A DNA stretch of 64,000 nt from Pyrus communis (GCF_963583255.1 NC_084803.1:2067688-2131687); one strand, 5' to 3'; counted from the stretch's first letter, positions 1-13,629 are shown. Program-made: numbers and translations. The notes: generated from the sequence alone by a model not told the origin.

Positions 1-1435
1 ATGGAACATTGATGATGCTTATTGCTTTGCGCCTTAGAGGAAGTTGCCGTCCTTTTGGCAGCTACACCGGAGGCAGGTGGATATTCTTTTGACATCCCAG
101 TATCCCAAACAGCTTTTCATAAGTGCTGTTTTTGGTTTCTTTTCACTCCGATTTCCACAGAAAGCTGGTGGAATACAGGAAAAATATCAAACCACATTTC
201 GTAATTATTCAATTAGACAGGAGTTTAAATAGTTTGCAATTACGTTAATATGGAAGGTTCTACCGGTTGTTCAAATCAAGAAGCAAATGATTAGGTACAA
301 ATACTAACAAGTATTTTCCGAGCACAAAGTGGTTGAGAATCCATGGATGCCATTGGCTGGAGCCTGTACTGTGCAGGCGAGCCACCAGCCACCGGGTACG
401 ATTCTCTGCCACGCCGACCGGGCAATTTTAAAGAATCAGAGAAATTGGGCCTATTAAGTTAATGGGCTTAGTTGATAATAAGAAAAGAAAGGCCCATATT
501 ACTCTATGGTATTTGAAGCAACAATTGTTAATTTGCTATTTAGTCCTCACACTTACAAACGCTAATACCTCTCCACAAGAAGTTACTGATTTTGGTGGGA
601 TGAAATGTTTTTTGAATTTTTGAAGGCGTTTGGTACGAAGAGAAACGTTGATACTAATGTTTTACTGGGTCAATTTTCATATGTGACACGATCAGTGAGT
701 TGTGGAGTGAGATTAAAATGTAAAGAATCTCATGCTTTTGTGAGAGGTGTCTTACAAATGACGTGGTCATACACACTAAAATTTTGTAGTATAATCTGAA
801 AATCACATGCATCAAGAACCATTGGACATGAATTTATGTTTATCTTTTAAAGTTCATGACTAAGTTGTCTTTCCAATACTAAAGTAAGTCTTTAGCTAGT
901 TCTTCAAAAAAAGAAAAGAAAAGTTAAGTCTTTAGTTCAAATGCGATCTACGATGGCTTACTATTTGTGACCAATTAGTTCAATTCTTCTTAATTCTTTG
1001 TTTAAATGGCGGAGTATTTGAAATTCAACATGCTGCAACGTGTGAGATATTAGAGGCAGCCCCTCCTTGACGTCTCGGTTTTATGTAAATTTTTCTCGTG
1101 TTATTTGTACCACCCAAATCAAATACACAAAAAAACCTGGCCACATAAAGCAACACCAGAAATTTAGTTTTGAGAAGACTTGTCCCAGAGGATAAATAAT
1201 CCGACCAATTCTAATTTATATTTAAAGTTACAAACTACTTTTAACAGAGCTAACACCAGTAACACAAAAAATACAATAAAAGATATGGCAACAAAAATAA
1301 ACAAATTAATCCGCTCACAAGAAAATTCTCCTGAGGAGGATCAAAAAGAAGAGACCACACAAAAGCATCCTTTCTTTCACTTCCATTTCCTAAAAAATAG
1401 ATAGAAAAACATCCATACAATTTACTTAACAAGTG
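1..1435. other. Intergenic, no gene recognised
   Basis: Only short open frames lie here and none resembles a known protein. A more GC-rich patch at about 345-425 stands out from the AT-rich background, but no start, splice pattern or RNA fold could be assigned to it. The right end is the 3' flank of the minus-strand gene that starts at 4268. Confidence 0.5.
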
Positions 1436-4268
1436 TTAAGTTTCGGATTCCTCCGGTACTGGAGGTAATTCATCCCCTTCGACTTCAGCAAACGACGAAT
1501 CAAGAAACTTGGCAACAAAAGCCCACATCTTGTATACATCTTCAAAGTTGGTCAAGAATCCGAGCGATGCTGTAACAACTTCGACCCTAAAGAACATGTT
1601 CTTACCGCCTTGGCGCCCGTTAACCATTGGCTTGCACAAAGATGTGTCTGCCAGATCAAGTCCCCCACAATGCTGCTGCTTTGGGCCATCCACAATTCGA
1701 ACATGACTGAGGATGCCAACGCCGAGAGATATGCCATTCTTTTCAGCCAATTTTTGTATGACTTCGGGGTGAACTAGCCCTCTGCCGCTGCTCTGTCTGA
1801 CATTAAAAGCTACAGCGGCACCCCTTTCGTATTTGATCTTAGGACCATATATCTGCACGAGAGGCACTTCTAAACCTTCATCTGAACCAGGTAACCGAAG
1901 TTGAAGTAGCGAGGTGACTAGCCAATTAATGAGATATCGAAGTCTGAGGGTAGTTTTGTTCAGGCCTAACATATTAACATGATCAAGACACCGGCAAACT
2001 ATCTCAGGCTCCCGCCTTCCCCACTCCTGCTCATCGCCAAATTCTCCTTCACTCATAAACTCATCGTCACCAAGGGTAGTCATGGATGTTTCTCCAGGCT
2101 CCGATACAAGGCTCGATTTTCCTCTGTGGTTGTCTTCTATGGTAAAAGACACCCTGTGACCCATGCTTAGCTCTCGATCACCTTCTTCTAAACCGAAAAA
2201 TCTACGACCAGAAAATCCCTTTGTTTCCCTTCTTCCCAGAAGTCTGAAGTCACCCTCTGTCTCTCTCCTGATAGCACTGTCTTTTGATTCTTGGCAAATT
2301 TCGAAGGTTGAAGAAAGCTCAAAGTTACTGTGTTTAAGACCAGAAGTCTGATTGTTTTGGCCTAAATCCATCTTCAGTAGAAAGCAACCTAGAATTGTTG
2401 GCCATTGAATCTTCCCTAATTTCAGGTTTTTCTTGAATCTCCCTATCATTTCCTGAGGCAGTGTCGGTTTCAGTAAATATCTCTCCTTCAGGAATTCCCT
2501 TAGCATGGTCCGGCTCATGTGACACCGATAATACAGCAGCATCGAAAGATAAAACAGGATCATCATGCAGTCTGAGGTGTGCCCTCTTATTATCATCATA
2601 TATTGGGCTCTTTGGAGATTTTGGTGTCACTTTCGGAGAGAAAAACTTGTTGATTTTCCTCCCAGAAAACCACGTTGGTGGTAAGGGCGAACCTGTTTTC
2701 TGTCTCATATGTTGGTCAGAATGATCAGAACCAAATGGGCTCTGACCCAAATCAATCCAGTATGAATTGTCTGATGACTCATCCTCACTGATGATTGGAC
2801 TCTTCATAACCTCCCCAATCGAAATGCTTTCAGCCTCTTCAAATATGGTGCTTCCATCCCTGTCCGAGTCCTGATCCATCTCTGTCTCAAAGCAATCCCT
2901 CACCTGATTGGAAGTGAACACACCCGAAAAAGCAGGCATATGAGACCCCCCATGTGTTTCTGGCACTAATTCTTTGTTACTGTGGACTGCATCATTCTCA
3001 ATTCCACCATCAAGACCATCCACAGAATCACTCAGGTACTGAGGAAAAACAGGAAGAATCCTCACAATTCCAGTCCCAGTCCGCCCACCTTGACTTTGCA
3101 GGCTCGCCATTACAGATTTCTTGATCAGAAGACAACCAAATCCAGTTGGGTCAGACCCAAAAACCCTGTAAAATGATGTAATAATGAAATCTGGGCGAAA
3201 GAGCGACAACCCTAGTGAATCCATGTCTTTAGGACCCAATGACCCGGCATCAAGCAAAACATGCCAATTGTTCTGCTGAGCAAGTGCCATCCACTGATAC
3301 GAATACTTCGCCCCAGTCACTCTTGACTGAACCGGAAACACAAAGAGCCCGGTTGCAGAATCCTTCTTCCTCCTCCTCTTGTTTGCTATCTGCTTCTTCA
3401 GCTCCCTAGAGCAAAGCTTCAATGTTGGCCATTTAAACCATGAGCTATAAACCTTAGCACCTTTCTCTTTCGCCTTCTGCGCCATCCAGTTCACAGACTG
3501 GCTCTCATGATCAAACATTGTCAACAACTTCTTATTTGTGCCGAAAGGGTAAGATTCAGCTAGCAATTTAAATGCAGACCCTCTACTGACAGTAAAAACA
3601 AGACCATATTCGTGTTCGGGGATGTTCAAGTAATCCATAATCCTAGTTTTTATGTCATGTTCAACACAGCCTGTCTCAGCACCTCCGTAGAGAGCATGGT
3701 TACTCAAATTTGCAGTTATTTCCGACAATGTAAACGAACATGTTTCCCAATACAGTTGAGCTTGAAGATTCGAAAACAACCCGAAACCGCAGTAATCAAG
3801 ACATACCTTTGCAAGCGATTCAGAGAGGTGATTGTACTCCTCTGCCCTCAAATGGTCAATCTTTTCAGAAGACTGGAACTTTGGGTACATTGTGAGGAAC
3901 TTGTTGAAGGCTTCATGGAGGTGAGGAATTGAATCATCTGTGGAGAATGTCCGGTCCGCCGCGAGCGCCGTCGCGCGCAGAAACTCCTTCTGGGCGTGGA
4001 GCCTGGCAAGGGATCTCGACCGTCCAAAGCTGCCGTCTTGATTTGGGGTCTGCTCAGAATCAATGTCTTGGGATTTGGAAAGCGACCCATCTTCTGACGC
4101 CTCCTCAAGAGCCTCCCGGAGCCTGTTTTCTTGCAGCTGCCGGAGAACTGACGGCTTCCGCTCGGCGTCGACGGCCAAACCAGAACCGTCGCCTCTCCTC
4201 CTCCTGGTCTTCTTCTCCATTAGTAGTGCTGCACAGTGAGATATTGGCTTCCATACTGAAAGATGCAT
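1436..4268 (-). CDS. Molybdenum cofactor sulfurase-like protein (class V aminotransferase fold), with a frame break
   Basis: A single-exon gene for a protein of about 943 residues, close to the plant family exemplified by Arabidopsis At4g37100 and At2g23520. The chosen start, MHLSVWKPISHCAALLMEKK at 4268, matches the family start; the frame stays open upstream to 4412 but that part looks like 5' UTR. The class V aminotransferase-like domain fills the first half. Its expected PLP-lysine segment reads SFYRVFGSDPTGFG (Arg at 3165-3167, about residue 368), so the usual Schiff-base lysine is absent and sulfurase activity is doubtful. The conserved C-terminal part includes REPEIVCRCLDHVNMLGLNK and KIKYERGAAVAFNVR. 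The upstream frame stops at 2334 and the C-terminal frame is offset by one base; one extra base in the AAA run at 2364-2366 (plus strand) would explain it. This could be a sequencing or assembly error or a real lesion. A good minus-strand donor at 4594/4593 suggests a 5' UTR intron. Confidence 0.85.
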
Positions 4269-6206
4269 ATCGGTCCCTCTCTCTCTTTCCTTTCTCTCAC
4301 TAAAACCAGTCTGATTACTGCTGCCCGGAACCAGATAACCAGTCTGAATGCAAAAGGGGGTCTCTGTATTTGAAAAAAGATTCAAATTTTGGGGCTTGAG
4401 AGATTGAATCACATTTCAAATTTTGCAGCTTTTAATTTATTTTTTCACCTGAACATTCAAACAAAAAAGAGAAATATTCTTCCATTAAAACCCAGAACTT
4501 TATAGTGATAGTGAGATCTGTAAGGACTACTGGTCAGAAAAGGAAAAGGCATAAAACATAAAGGACATATCTGATGAGGAAGGAACTACTCACCTTAATT
4601 TATCATCATCCAATGTGATCGCAGACAAAACCTCCAACTTTTGAAAAATCATAGAATAAACGAAACCAAATATTTGCCCGGAAAAGGAATTCAAAACTCG
4701 GAAATCCCACGACCCATTTGCTATTGAATTCTGAGATTCTTGGGGCCAAACCAATTAAAGATTAAGTCTTTTGAGGGGAAAGATAATCCAGAATGAAAGA
4801 AACCCAATAAATCAAAATTTGAAAGGTTAAGACGATAAAAAATGGTGCCCAGGAATCAAATGAAAAGACTCAAAAGAACAAAGAAGAAAGAAGGATTAAA
4901 GCAGGGAGAAAAATAAAGGCAGCAGAACGAAATCGCTTCCTTCAACAGCTCCTCTCAGCCTCAGCTACTAGCAGCAGTAGAGAACTGATAGAATTGCAAG
5001 AGATATAGAACAAATGGTTTGGCAACCGATTAAATTGTTTCATTTAATATGGGACATGTCTGCATTAATGCTTCCTGTTTTTCTTACCTCCCAGCATTAA
5101 ATACTCCAACCTCCCCTCTGCACTGATTTGATTTTCCAGTTTATTTTTTATTTGAGCGCTCACTTTCTCTCTCCTCTCTCTCTCTCTCTCAGCAGTTTCA
5201 ATTTGGAGGAGAATGTTTGAGAAAAGTTTGAGGGCTGCTTTGACCTCGCGTACGTACCCTTTCATGTACCCCATATAATCATAAGTTGCCGCTAAGTGCG
5301 ATGAGATACTTATAAAAGGAGACATGAAACTCATATTCATGTATGGATATATTTTTCAAGTACGCTGATCGTGTATCGAAATGTTAATCGTTAATTTACA
5401 TAACGTTGTTAGTTCATTTTACTGTTGTCATATTACTAATTAATTTAAGAAGAAATCTTGATTTTCTTCATATATAAAATCATAATCTCATACTAAGTTC
5501 GTACGCTAAATTGTCAGATAAAATTAAAAATCACAATTGCAAATCAATGAATGATGGATGCATTGTGGTGTCCCGCTTTAGTTAGCTGTCACCATTTCGA
5601 AAGGTGGTCAACTTAAATGATATTTTGCTTTTCATTTTTTTATATATATTTTATGAGATATAATTATTACTAAAAACTGTATGATTAGTCTACGATGATA
5701 TTTTTCGTTTTAAAAAATGGTCGTTAATCTTTATAAAATCATGTGGCAACAAATTGCCTACACTTTGGTTGTTGCCACCAGGGAATAGGAATAATGACTC
5801 CACCGTCTCAACAACCTTTGAATCGAAACAGAGCAAAAACCTTAAATGGTGGTCCTTAATATTATGGAAATGTAAATTCCCAGATTTCCTGCTGAGACGA
5901 GCTTCCATTTTGTTTTCTGGTTATGGAGCTTCCAAGGAATTTCAGTGCAAAGGTTATTCACTTGTTTTGGACATTTGGATATTGACCAATTTGACCTAAA
6001 ACTTTCACTACTAATTCTTACTGGTGTATTCCTTCTAACTTTGACAAATTCGAGACCAGTCAGAATTTAATTAGTTCTAGAGTGGACTGAACTATTTTTG
6101 TATGGATTGAACTAACCTATTTTGTTGCGATATTTATTTATGTTTTCGTAAGTATTATTCATCAAATTATCAGACAAACGGATATCCATAACCATATATA
6201 TAGGAA

Positions 6207-6345
6207 TGTGTTATCCACACATTCCTTTTTACTTTTCACACATTCTTATTAATTTCTATCCATTGATCTTCTTCAATTCATCCAATCTGACGTTCGGAAA
6301 CTTAAAAGATGTGGGAGAAATAAAAAGAGATGTGTGAATATCACA
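6207..6345. mobile_element. Possible MITE with TGTGTGAATA-like ends
   Basis: The left edge (ATGTGTTATCCACACATTCC) and the right edge (AGAGATGTGTGAATATCACA) are roughly complementary, and the AT-rich interior has no open frame. The size and ends fit a miniature inverted-repeat element. No target duplication was confirmed, so the borders are approximate. Confidence 0.35.
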
Positions 6346-8817
6346 TCTATATATATATATATATATATTACTTGGCAAACGTATGATTGAATACTCTTAA
6401 AACAAAATTGAATGTAGGTTAACTAATCTCAGAACAAACAGTCAAAGATAATAAAGTAAGGATAATGACCCACCAAAACATAAAATAAATAAATACTAAA
6501 GTAATGCAGAGTTCACCATCATATATATATTTTTATAAGCCTATGAAACGTGAGGTCCAATATTTTCGTTTAAATATTATTTCCAAGATATTTGGCTACC
6601 CGATAAAATATTAGGGTTTTCTTCTTCCCAAAAACATAAGATAAGAGCAGCAGAAGTACCTACTCCTCTGGATTCTGCAAAGTTTTTACCACGGACATAT
6701 GTCGTGTGTGTGCGCGTGTGTGTATATATATATTTATTTAATTTTCTTCTGTTTTCGCTGAGATGCCACGCCATGAGTTAACCCCAACCAAGAACAACGT
6801 CTACATCTTGTACTTGTACATAATTAACCCAATTCTTGAGGAGAGGAAGATCAACTCTCACCAAATATATCGATACTTTTATAATTTCCTTGAAAGATAT
6901 AGGTATTAAAACAAGAAAGTGATGAGTTTTGCATACTAATTTTAGTTTTTCACATTCCTCTTTATTTTAATAATTGAATTAAATAAATCAAATATAATCA
7001 ACGATTAAAATTAAACATGAGTGTGTAAGAGACTTGTCAAAGCAAGTGAAATTTGAGCAAGTTGTTTTTTTTTTATAATAAACGATAATTTTCACTACAT
7101 TGTAATAAGAAAAAAAACTTAAGTAGGGCATCGAGTCACATCATGCGTAAAGAGTTATTACAAAAACATGAAATTTGATTACGTGCTTTGATTTCAATAA
7201 CCATGTAGTGATCATTCTCACTTTGGCACAAGAGTTACACTAATCAAGCAGACTTACACAAACTTTTTCTAATTGGTCTGATAGGGATGCTATAGGTTTG
7301 GTGGATTTATGAATACGAATTAGGGTAAATTAGGTACCATATTTTGTTGTGTGTGCATGGCATGTATATCATAATGCAGCACAGCTCGAAACACGACGTT
7401 TCATGTTTTGCATGCTTCATGGTTGGTGCTTTTGTGGTCCACCGCGCAATATACGTACTGTGCTTGTAGCTTAATATATAGGCATGGAATGGACGTTGCC
7501 TGTTGGTTGGTTTGTGGAGCGCAAAGTGACAAAGACGTAGGTGCGGTGCGGTGCTGTGCTGCGCTGCGCTGCTGGGTTCATTACCTTATATATTACTTCA
7601 ACAATATTTTTGGTTAATTCCTGAATTATTCAGTAGACCCACCTTCCCTTTTCCTTTTGAATTTGGTATCCTTTGCCTTGTGTTTTTTCTATTATTTTCT
7701 TCTCTTGTTGAATATGATGATGATGATTGATGATGTCAATTCCATTCAAATTTGGCTTTACCTAAAAGTTCATCATTAGTTTATCTAAAGTAAAGCAATT
7801 GAGAATATTAATGGGGACTACCATGCAAAAATATAAAATCTCTCTCTCTCTTTGGTGACTTTTGGCCCTCGAGACGAGTCTCCACATGAGATTTGAGACG
7901 ACCTTGCCAATTGCCAAGTGCGACGTGAAGTGCGACGTGCGTGGAGGTGGACTGTCTTTTCCATGCAAAGACAAATTCTTGAGTGCAAATGAACGTCATA
8001 GGCCATAGATCTGTTATCTCCAACTACGTGTCTCATTTATGTCTCTTACTAGTTTTTTGATACGGTCTCATAACAAGTACGACCTCATGCTTCTTACGAG
8101 TGTGCTGCAGCATTGGACATCGGCACTTGAAGGTGTAAATATCTCTAGTTTGTGTTGTCTTTCAACAATAATTAATTCTTTGAAATCACAAGTAATCATC
8201 TGCAAGAAATGTGAACATCTATGAAATATGGTATGGTGGTCAAAAATGAAATTTACATGGAAATTGGGCTGGAGTTTTAACAGATATTGGGCTGGAGCTG
8301 GGAGAAAGACTTTCTTAAACAATAAAGTCGCGCCTTATTGTCAAATGAATCCAATCAAGATAAAAGCTTGCCAAAACCTTTGGATTGGGCCGGCCACAAA
8401 TTATTGCAATTACACTGAACCAACATAACAAATCCCTTTTTAACGCTTGAACCCAAAAGTTATTGTGTGGCACGGAGCAATTTTTACTAAGTCTAAATTA
8501 AAGTGAGGGTCACCTCTTTACTGGTTATTTCTTTATTAATTTGGTTTAATTGATCTAAAATATGAATTTGAAAATTTAAACTAATTTACCGGTAATTGGT
8601 GTTGGGTGAGTATCAACCTCATTTTAAAGAGGTGAGAACAAATGCACTCTTTCTTTTATTTGGTTCATTGAATCTTTTAGAAGTGATTTCTCGCATTTTT
8701 TTTTTTTTTTAGTTTTGATTTTGAACCCAAAATTAATGTACAATTAAAAATAAAATAAAAATTATATGTACTTCACTTATAATCTTATCCGTCACTAATC
8801 AATTTTTTATTAAGAAA

Positions 8818-8980
8818 ATGTTAGGGATATTTTCTTTATAGACCGTATTTTGTAAATCACATAATCTGACAGTTAATGGTTGAATTCTATTTTTAGTGAT
8901 TTAAATAAGGAATCCAACAATCGATTGTCTCATCATGTAGTTTACAAATATGACTTATAAAGATAATCTCTCTAGCATCG
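8818..8980. mobile_element. MITE family C, diverged copy
   Basis: It begins near ATGTTAGGGATATT and ends near AATCTCTCTAGCATCG. This end pattern (TAATGCTAG...CTCTAGCATTA) is shared with the copies at 21937-22100 and 34481-34630 and the half-copy at 37083. The interior carries the family phrase about a flowering-plant-typical AT-rich stretch ending GTAGTTTACAAAT. It is a non-coding, non-autonomous element. Confidence 0.5.
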
Positions 8981-10299
8981 TTCAAATACAATGTAAATGA
9001 TAAAACACATCAACACCATTGTTTACTCTTATTATTATAATACGTCACGTAACTTAAATAGAACAGTATATGGAAAGATAGTCAACAGATCAAACACTTT
9101 GTTTTGGTTACACGTACAAGGTATCTTTATGAATGTATTTCCAATTCGAGGCCATGTCGTGAATTGAACCTGGAACCCCTTCGATGTCCATGTGACATCT
9201 CAATCCCCTCTTTCGTCTTCACGCCTGATTACGACTGCTCCGTTTCAGGAACAAACTTCCAAAACGGCATAAACTTTCTAAATGCAAGAATCCAGATCAA
9301 TACCGCAATTATGATCCACATTGCATAACCGTTCTCGAACTTTCTAATTACAAAGACGTTGACATGATTAAGTTCAGAGAACCAGGTGGAGAGAAATTTA
9401 TGTATGACGTGAATGTCATTGTGACATATTTTAAATAGTACGGGATTGACTCAAACGTAGTAACATTATCGTTTTTTTTTTTTAAAGGAACAATTGGTAG
9501 TAAGTCACGGAAAAACTCATATAGGCATTTCAACATTTTCTGGCCATAAGTCTGACTTCCACACTAACAACGGGTTTCAAACTCGAGTATCATTATCGTT
9601 CAATATAAAAATAATTGCGAGTATCATTGACTTGTCAATCAATCACTTGATTCTCGAGTAACTTATTATTTAAGTGACTTAATATTCAAGTCAAATGGTC
9701 TTGCAACCCCAATATGGCTAGTATGACAAAATCTTAACTCTGATTAACCAATTACATAATCTCTATTTGGTAAGACTTATTGTGGTTGGATATAAAATAT
9801 AATTGCGATTACGAGTATCTCCTATTTGATAATAGACTTAATTAAGAAATATCCTAACAACTAACAAAGAATTCTCGATACCCGTACAATAATTGTTCTA
9901 ATATGTGTTAAACCTTTTCAAAATAAGAACATATGGTTTGAAGATCATAAAAAACGTTCTTATGAATAAACCGATTCCTCTTCTTCTAGTTTATTGTAAT
10001 TCTCGTTGATATTCTTAAGAGTTGAGAGCCATGGTGCAATAAAGATGTCATCCATCTGATATTTCTAGTTAATCGTATTTATTGTATGTTATAACGGGGT
10101 TAGTAGCATTTCGGTTGACTTACATAGTGGGCACATTCCTCTCCTCAGCTTCCCTAGAAAGACGACGATTTTTCATCTTGTCTTTTAGCCAACTCACTCC
10201 CTAGCAATGTTTATCCTGCCACCCTAACTCTGTTTAACTTCCTTTTTTATCACACCGTAATCTTCCACTCATTCCAATCCCCCCTCTTGATCGTATCGG

Positions 10300-10306
10300 T
10301 ATATAT
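10300..10306 (+). promoter_or_regulatory. Possible TATA box of the kaurene oxidase gene
   Basis: TATATAT lies 83 bases before the chosen ATG at 10383. Transcription starting about 30 bases downstream would leave a short leader and would largely bypass the out-of-frame ATG at 10328. This is position and sequence only. Confidence 0.3.
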
Positions 10307-10382
10307 CTGTGCTGTTCTGCTGGGTGAATGCAACTTGGACAACCAACCCAGCACCTTTCCTCTCAACTTTCTCAGACAATCA

Positions 10383-13300
10383 ATGGCCCCCATGAGCCAG
10401 ATTCTCCAAGATTTCCAAGCAATGCCCCTTGCAGTCCCTGCTGCCATTGCTGCTCTGTTCTTCCTGTTTTCCTTCAAATCTTTCGTCTTTACAAAGAAGA
10501 ATGCTTTTTCCAAACTCCCTTCTGTTCCAGGTACTTATTTCTGATTTTCCACTTTTACTTTAGTGTTTTTTTTGTTGGGGATTTATGAGTTTTGATGAAA
10601 TGGTTGGTGGGTAAATTGGAAAATTTGCAGTTGTGCCAGGGCTGCCTCTGGTGGGGAACTTGCTGCAGCTGAAGGAGAAGAAGCCGTACAAGACGTTTAC
10701 CAGGTGGGCTGAGGAGTACGGGCCAATATATTCCATCAAGACTGGTGCTTCCACCATGGTTGTTCTCAATTCAACTGATGTCGCCAAAGAGGTACATTTC
10801 TTTTACTCAGTAATCGTTATGGAAGATGTGAGTTAGACCAGTTGGCTAGGGAGTGCGGGCGCAGCTTCTTCCAAGTTCGAGATCTTGCTACTCTAAATTA
10901 GAGTAATTAGGATGCAATAGATAAATGGTTTCGCACACGTTTTTTCTTTTTGCACACCTTGTTTATTCATGTTGGTGAATACTCTTTCGATTTATTTATT
11001 TCAAAGGCTAAAAGTAAATCAGGGTTTGTACATAGGGGGAAAATGTGTGCGAAAATCACTTTTTTATAGAATATTTCTTTGTCAAAAAAGAAAAAAAAAA
11101 TCACTAGGAACGATGTCACATGATCGAAGGGTACTTATGTTATTTGCTGGATAAGTAAATTGACCTTAATTGAAGTTTGTTTTTACCAAGTGAAATCAGA
11201 GTTTACCCATCACTGAAACTTCGAGTGAGATTATTTTGGTTGAGTTAGGCCTTTGGACCAGTTGACTTGGGTAGTCTACCAGTCTTCACCATTTTTCTTT
11301 GGTTAGTGTGGACTTCAGAAATAGTTTAAAATTATTTAGAAAAAAACTAACTCTCAAGGATTATTGTTTTAAATTCGGCTTAAGTTTGGTAGCAAACCGA
11401 GAACTTGGAGTGATATCGTGTTCACAACTTTGAAATTTGATCTAGAGGAGAGTCCAATTTTCTCAGGCTTTGATTTTTTGAATCTCTTCACGCAGAGTAA
11501 TTAATTAATCCGTGCAACGAAAACTGAGTAGCTGAAGTTGGCAATTTATGAGAAGCAATACCCATAGTTTAGCATTTGCAATTAACAAATTGTGTTTTAT
11601 CTTAAAGCCATGAAAGATCCATTCGACTGAGTTTTCTACTGATTTCCGACTTATGGGTGTAATATTTTCCATTGACATCGTTATAGAGTTGATGAGCAAC
11701 AGGCATGTCCTTGACACGTATTGCAATGCTCAAAGGTCATAACAATGAAAGTTCTGGTTCTTAATAATTCAATATGTTCTGATGGACTAATGTATTACAG
11801 GGATGGTTTTATCCTCTACATACGAATGCTTATGTATCGTTGATTCATTATCGTATTTTTTTTCTTGTATGAAGGGTTGTAATAATTGGTAACCAATTTC
11901 TGCTCTAATGATTGTTTCAGGCCATGGTGACCAGATATCCGTCCATGTCAACGAAAAAGCTATCAAATGCACTAAAGATTCTCACTTTCGATAAATGTAT
12001 GGTTGCAATAAGTGACTACAACGATTTTCATAAGATGATAAAACGATACATACTCACAAATGTTCTTGGAGCGAATGCCCAGGTTTGTTGTTGCGGTTGT
12101 TGTTCTCACTTAAAGTGCATACTATTTCTTATGCCATCATATGATAGATCTTGTTATATAACTCCATTAATTAATTATATTCAGAAGCGACACCGAAGCC
12201 ACAGAGATACCATGAGGGATAATGTTGCAAGCCGATTGCATGCTCATGTAAAGAAATCTCCTCAAGAAGCTATAAATTTCAGAAAGATATTCGAGTCTGA
12301 ACTCTTTGGAATTTCTTTGAAGCAAGTGAGTGTTGCTCTTATTTTAGTAGTACAATTATACTGTAACGCTTGTTCCTTGTACTTGACGTTACAATTGCGA
12401 AGTTGAGAATCTAGTATAATCTAACATGATGGATGCAGGCTATAGGTAAGAACATAGAAGACGGCATTTATGTGGAGGAGCTTGGTACTACATTATCAAG
12501 AGACGAGATCTTTAAGGTTCTTGTGCTTGACATAATGGAGGGTGCAATCGAGGTTGATTGGAGAGACTTCTTCCCTTACCTGAGATGGGTTCCTAATAAG
12601 ACCATAGAAAATAAAATTCAGAGACTCTATCACCGCAGGAAAGCAGTAATGAATGCCCTGATCGAGGAGCAGAAGAAGCGAATTGCTTCAGGAGAGGTTC
12701 TCTTTTCTTGCTTTCAAATGCATTCTCTTTTTTCGGGAACTTCTTATAGTTGTATCTGTAACTTGACTGATGTATGAAACAGGAATTGAATTGTTATATT
12801 GACTACTTGCTTTCTGAAGCAAAAACGCTAACACCAGAGCAAATAGCCATGTTGCTTTGGGAGACAATTATCGAGACAGCGGATACGACATTGGTAACAA
12901 CAGAGTGGGCTATGTATGAACTTGCAAAAGATCAGAAACGACAGGTTATTTCTATTTTTTTCCATTTTGTATGCACAACGTTTTTCTTTTACGTAGTAAC
13001 TGTCATTGGTTAACTTTGCCTCGTAATGTAACAGCATCGTCTCCTTGAAGAAATCCAAAATGTTTGTGGAACCAACAAGATTACAGAGGAACACTTGTCC
13101 CAGATGCCGTATCTAGGTGCTGTTTTCCATGAGACTCTAAGGAAGCACAGTCCAGCTCCTATAGTTCCTCTAAGATATGTGCACGAAGATACCCAATTAG
13201 GCGGTTACTATGTTTCAGCCGGAACAGAGGTACCTGAGAAATGTTTCCATTAGATTTATTTTTTCACTTTTTCACAACATTGTCATCGATCTTTTACTAA

Positions 13301-13629
13301 GTTGTGTTATTGTGCAGATCGCGATTAACATATACGGGTGCAACATGGACAAGAACCAATGGGAAAGCCCCGAAGAATGGAAGCCAGAGAGATTTTTGGA
13401 ACCGAAATACGATCCAATGGATTTGTACAAAACAATGGCGTTTGGAGCCGGAAAGAGGGTGTGTGCCGGTTCTCTTCAGGCGATGCTGATAGCGCGCACC
13501 ACCATCGGAAGGCTGGTACAGGAGTTTGAGTGGAAGCTGAGAGATGGAGCAGAGGAAAATGTGGACACCATCGGGCTCACCACTCACAAACTGCATCCAA
13601 TGCATGCAATCCTCAAACCAAGAAATTAG
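10383..13629 (+). CDS. KO: Ent-kaurene oxidase (cytochrome P450, CYP701A type)
   Basis: This P450 oxidises ent-kaurene in three steps to ent-kaurenoic acid, an early step of gibberellin synthesis, and family members sit in plastid-envelope or ER membranes. Eight exons: 10383-10530, 10631-10791, 11921-12082, 12185-12325, 12439-12696, 12783-12944, 13035-13229 and 13318-13629. All introns are GT-AG and the frame is continuous, giving 512 residues, close to the family's length of about 510. An N-terminal membrane anchor lies near residues 14-33, followed by the [19 protein letters not shown] segment typical of KO. The I-helix ADTT is at 323-326, ETLR (K-helix) at 377-380, PERF at 432-435 and the heme motif [10 protein letters not shown] has its Cys at 458. 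All key residues are intact. The start is the first in-frame ATG after a TATA-like site. A damaged inverted copy lies at 33852-36944. Confidence 0.95.

Larger units (their letters stand above)
4269..10382. other. Intergenic region between the sulfurase-like gene and kaurene oxidase
   Basis: The first 700 bases are probable 5' UTR and promoter of the minus-strand gene. The rest holds short repeats: a CT tract at 5174-5190, an AT tract at 6349-6368, a CT tract near 7838-7851, a probable MITE at about 6207-6345 and another at 8818-8980. A 30-residue minus-strand frame with one hydrophobic stretch (9321 down to 9229) is noted under findings. I see no convincing gene. Confidence 0.5.

Noticed and set aside
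9104..9328. A 74-residue + strand frame containing GAATTGAACCTGGAACCC, tested as a tRNA- or SINE-like B box
   Set aside because: The B-box-like match is poor, no A box or cloverleaf could be drawn, and the + strand peptide is unrecognisable.
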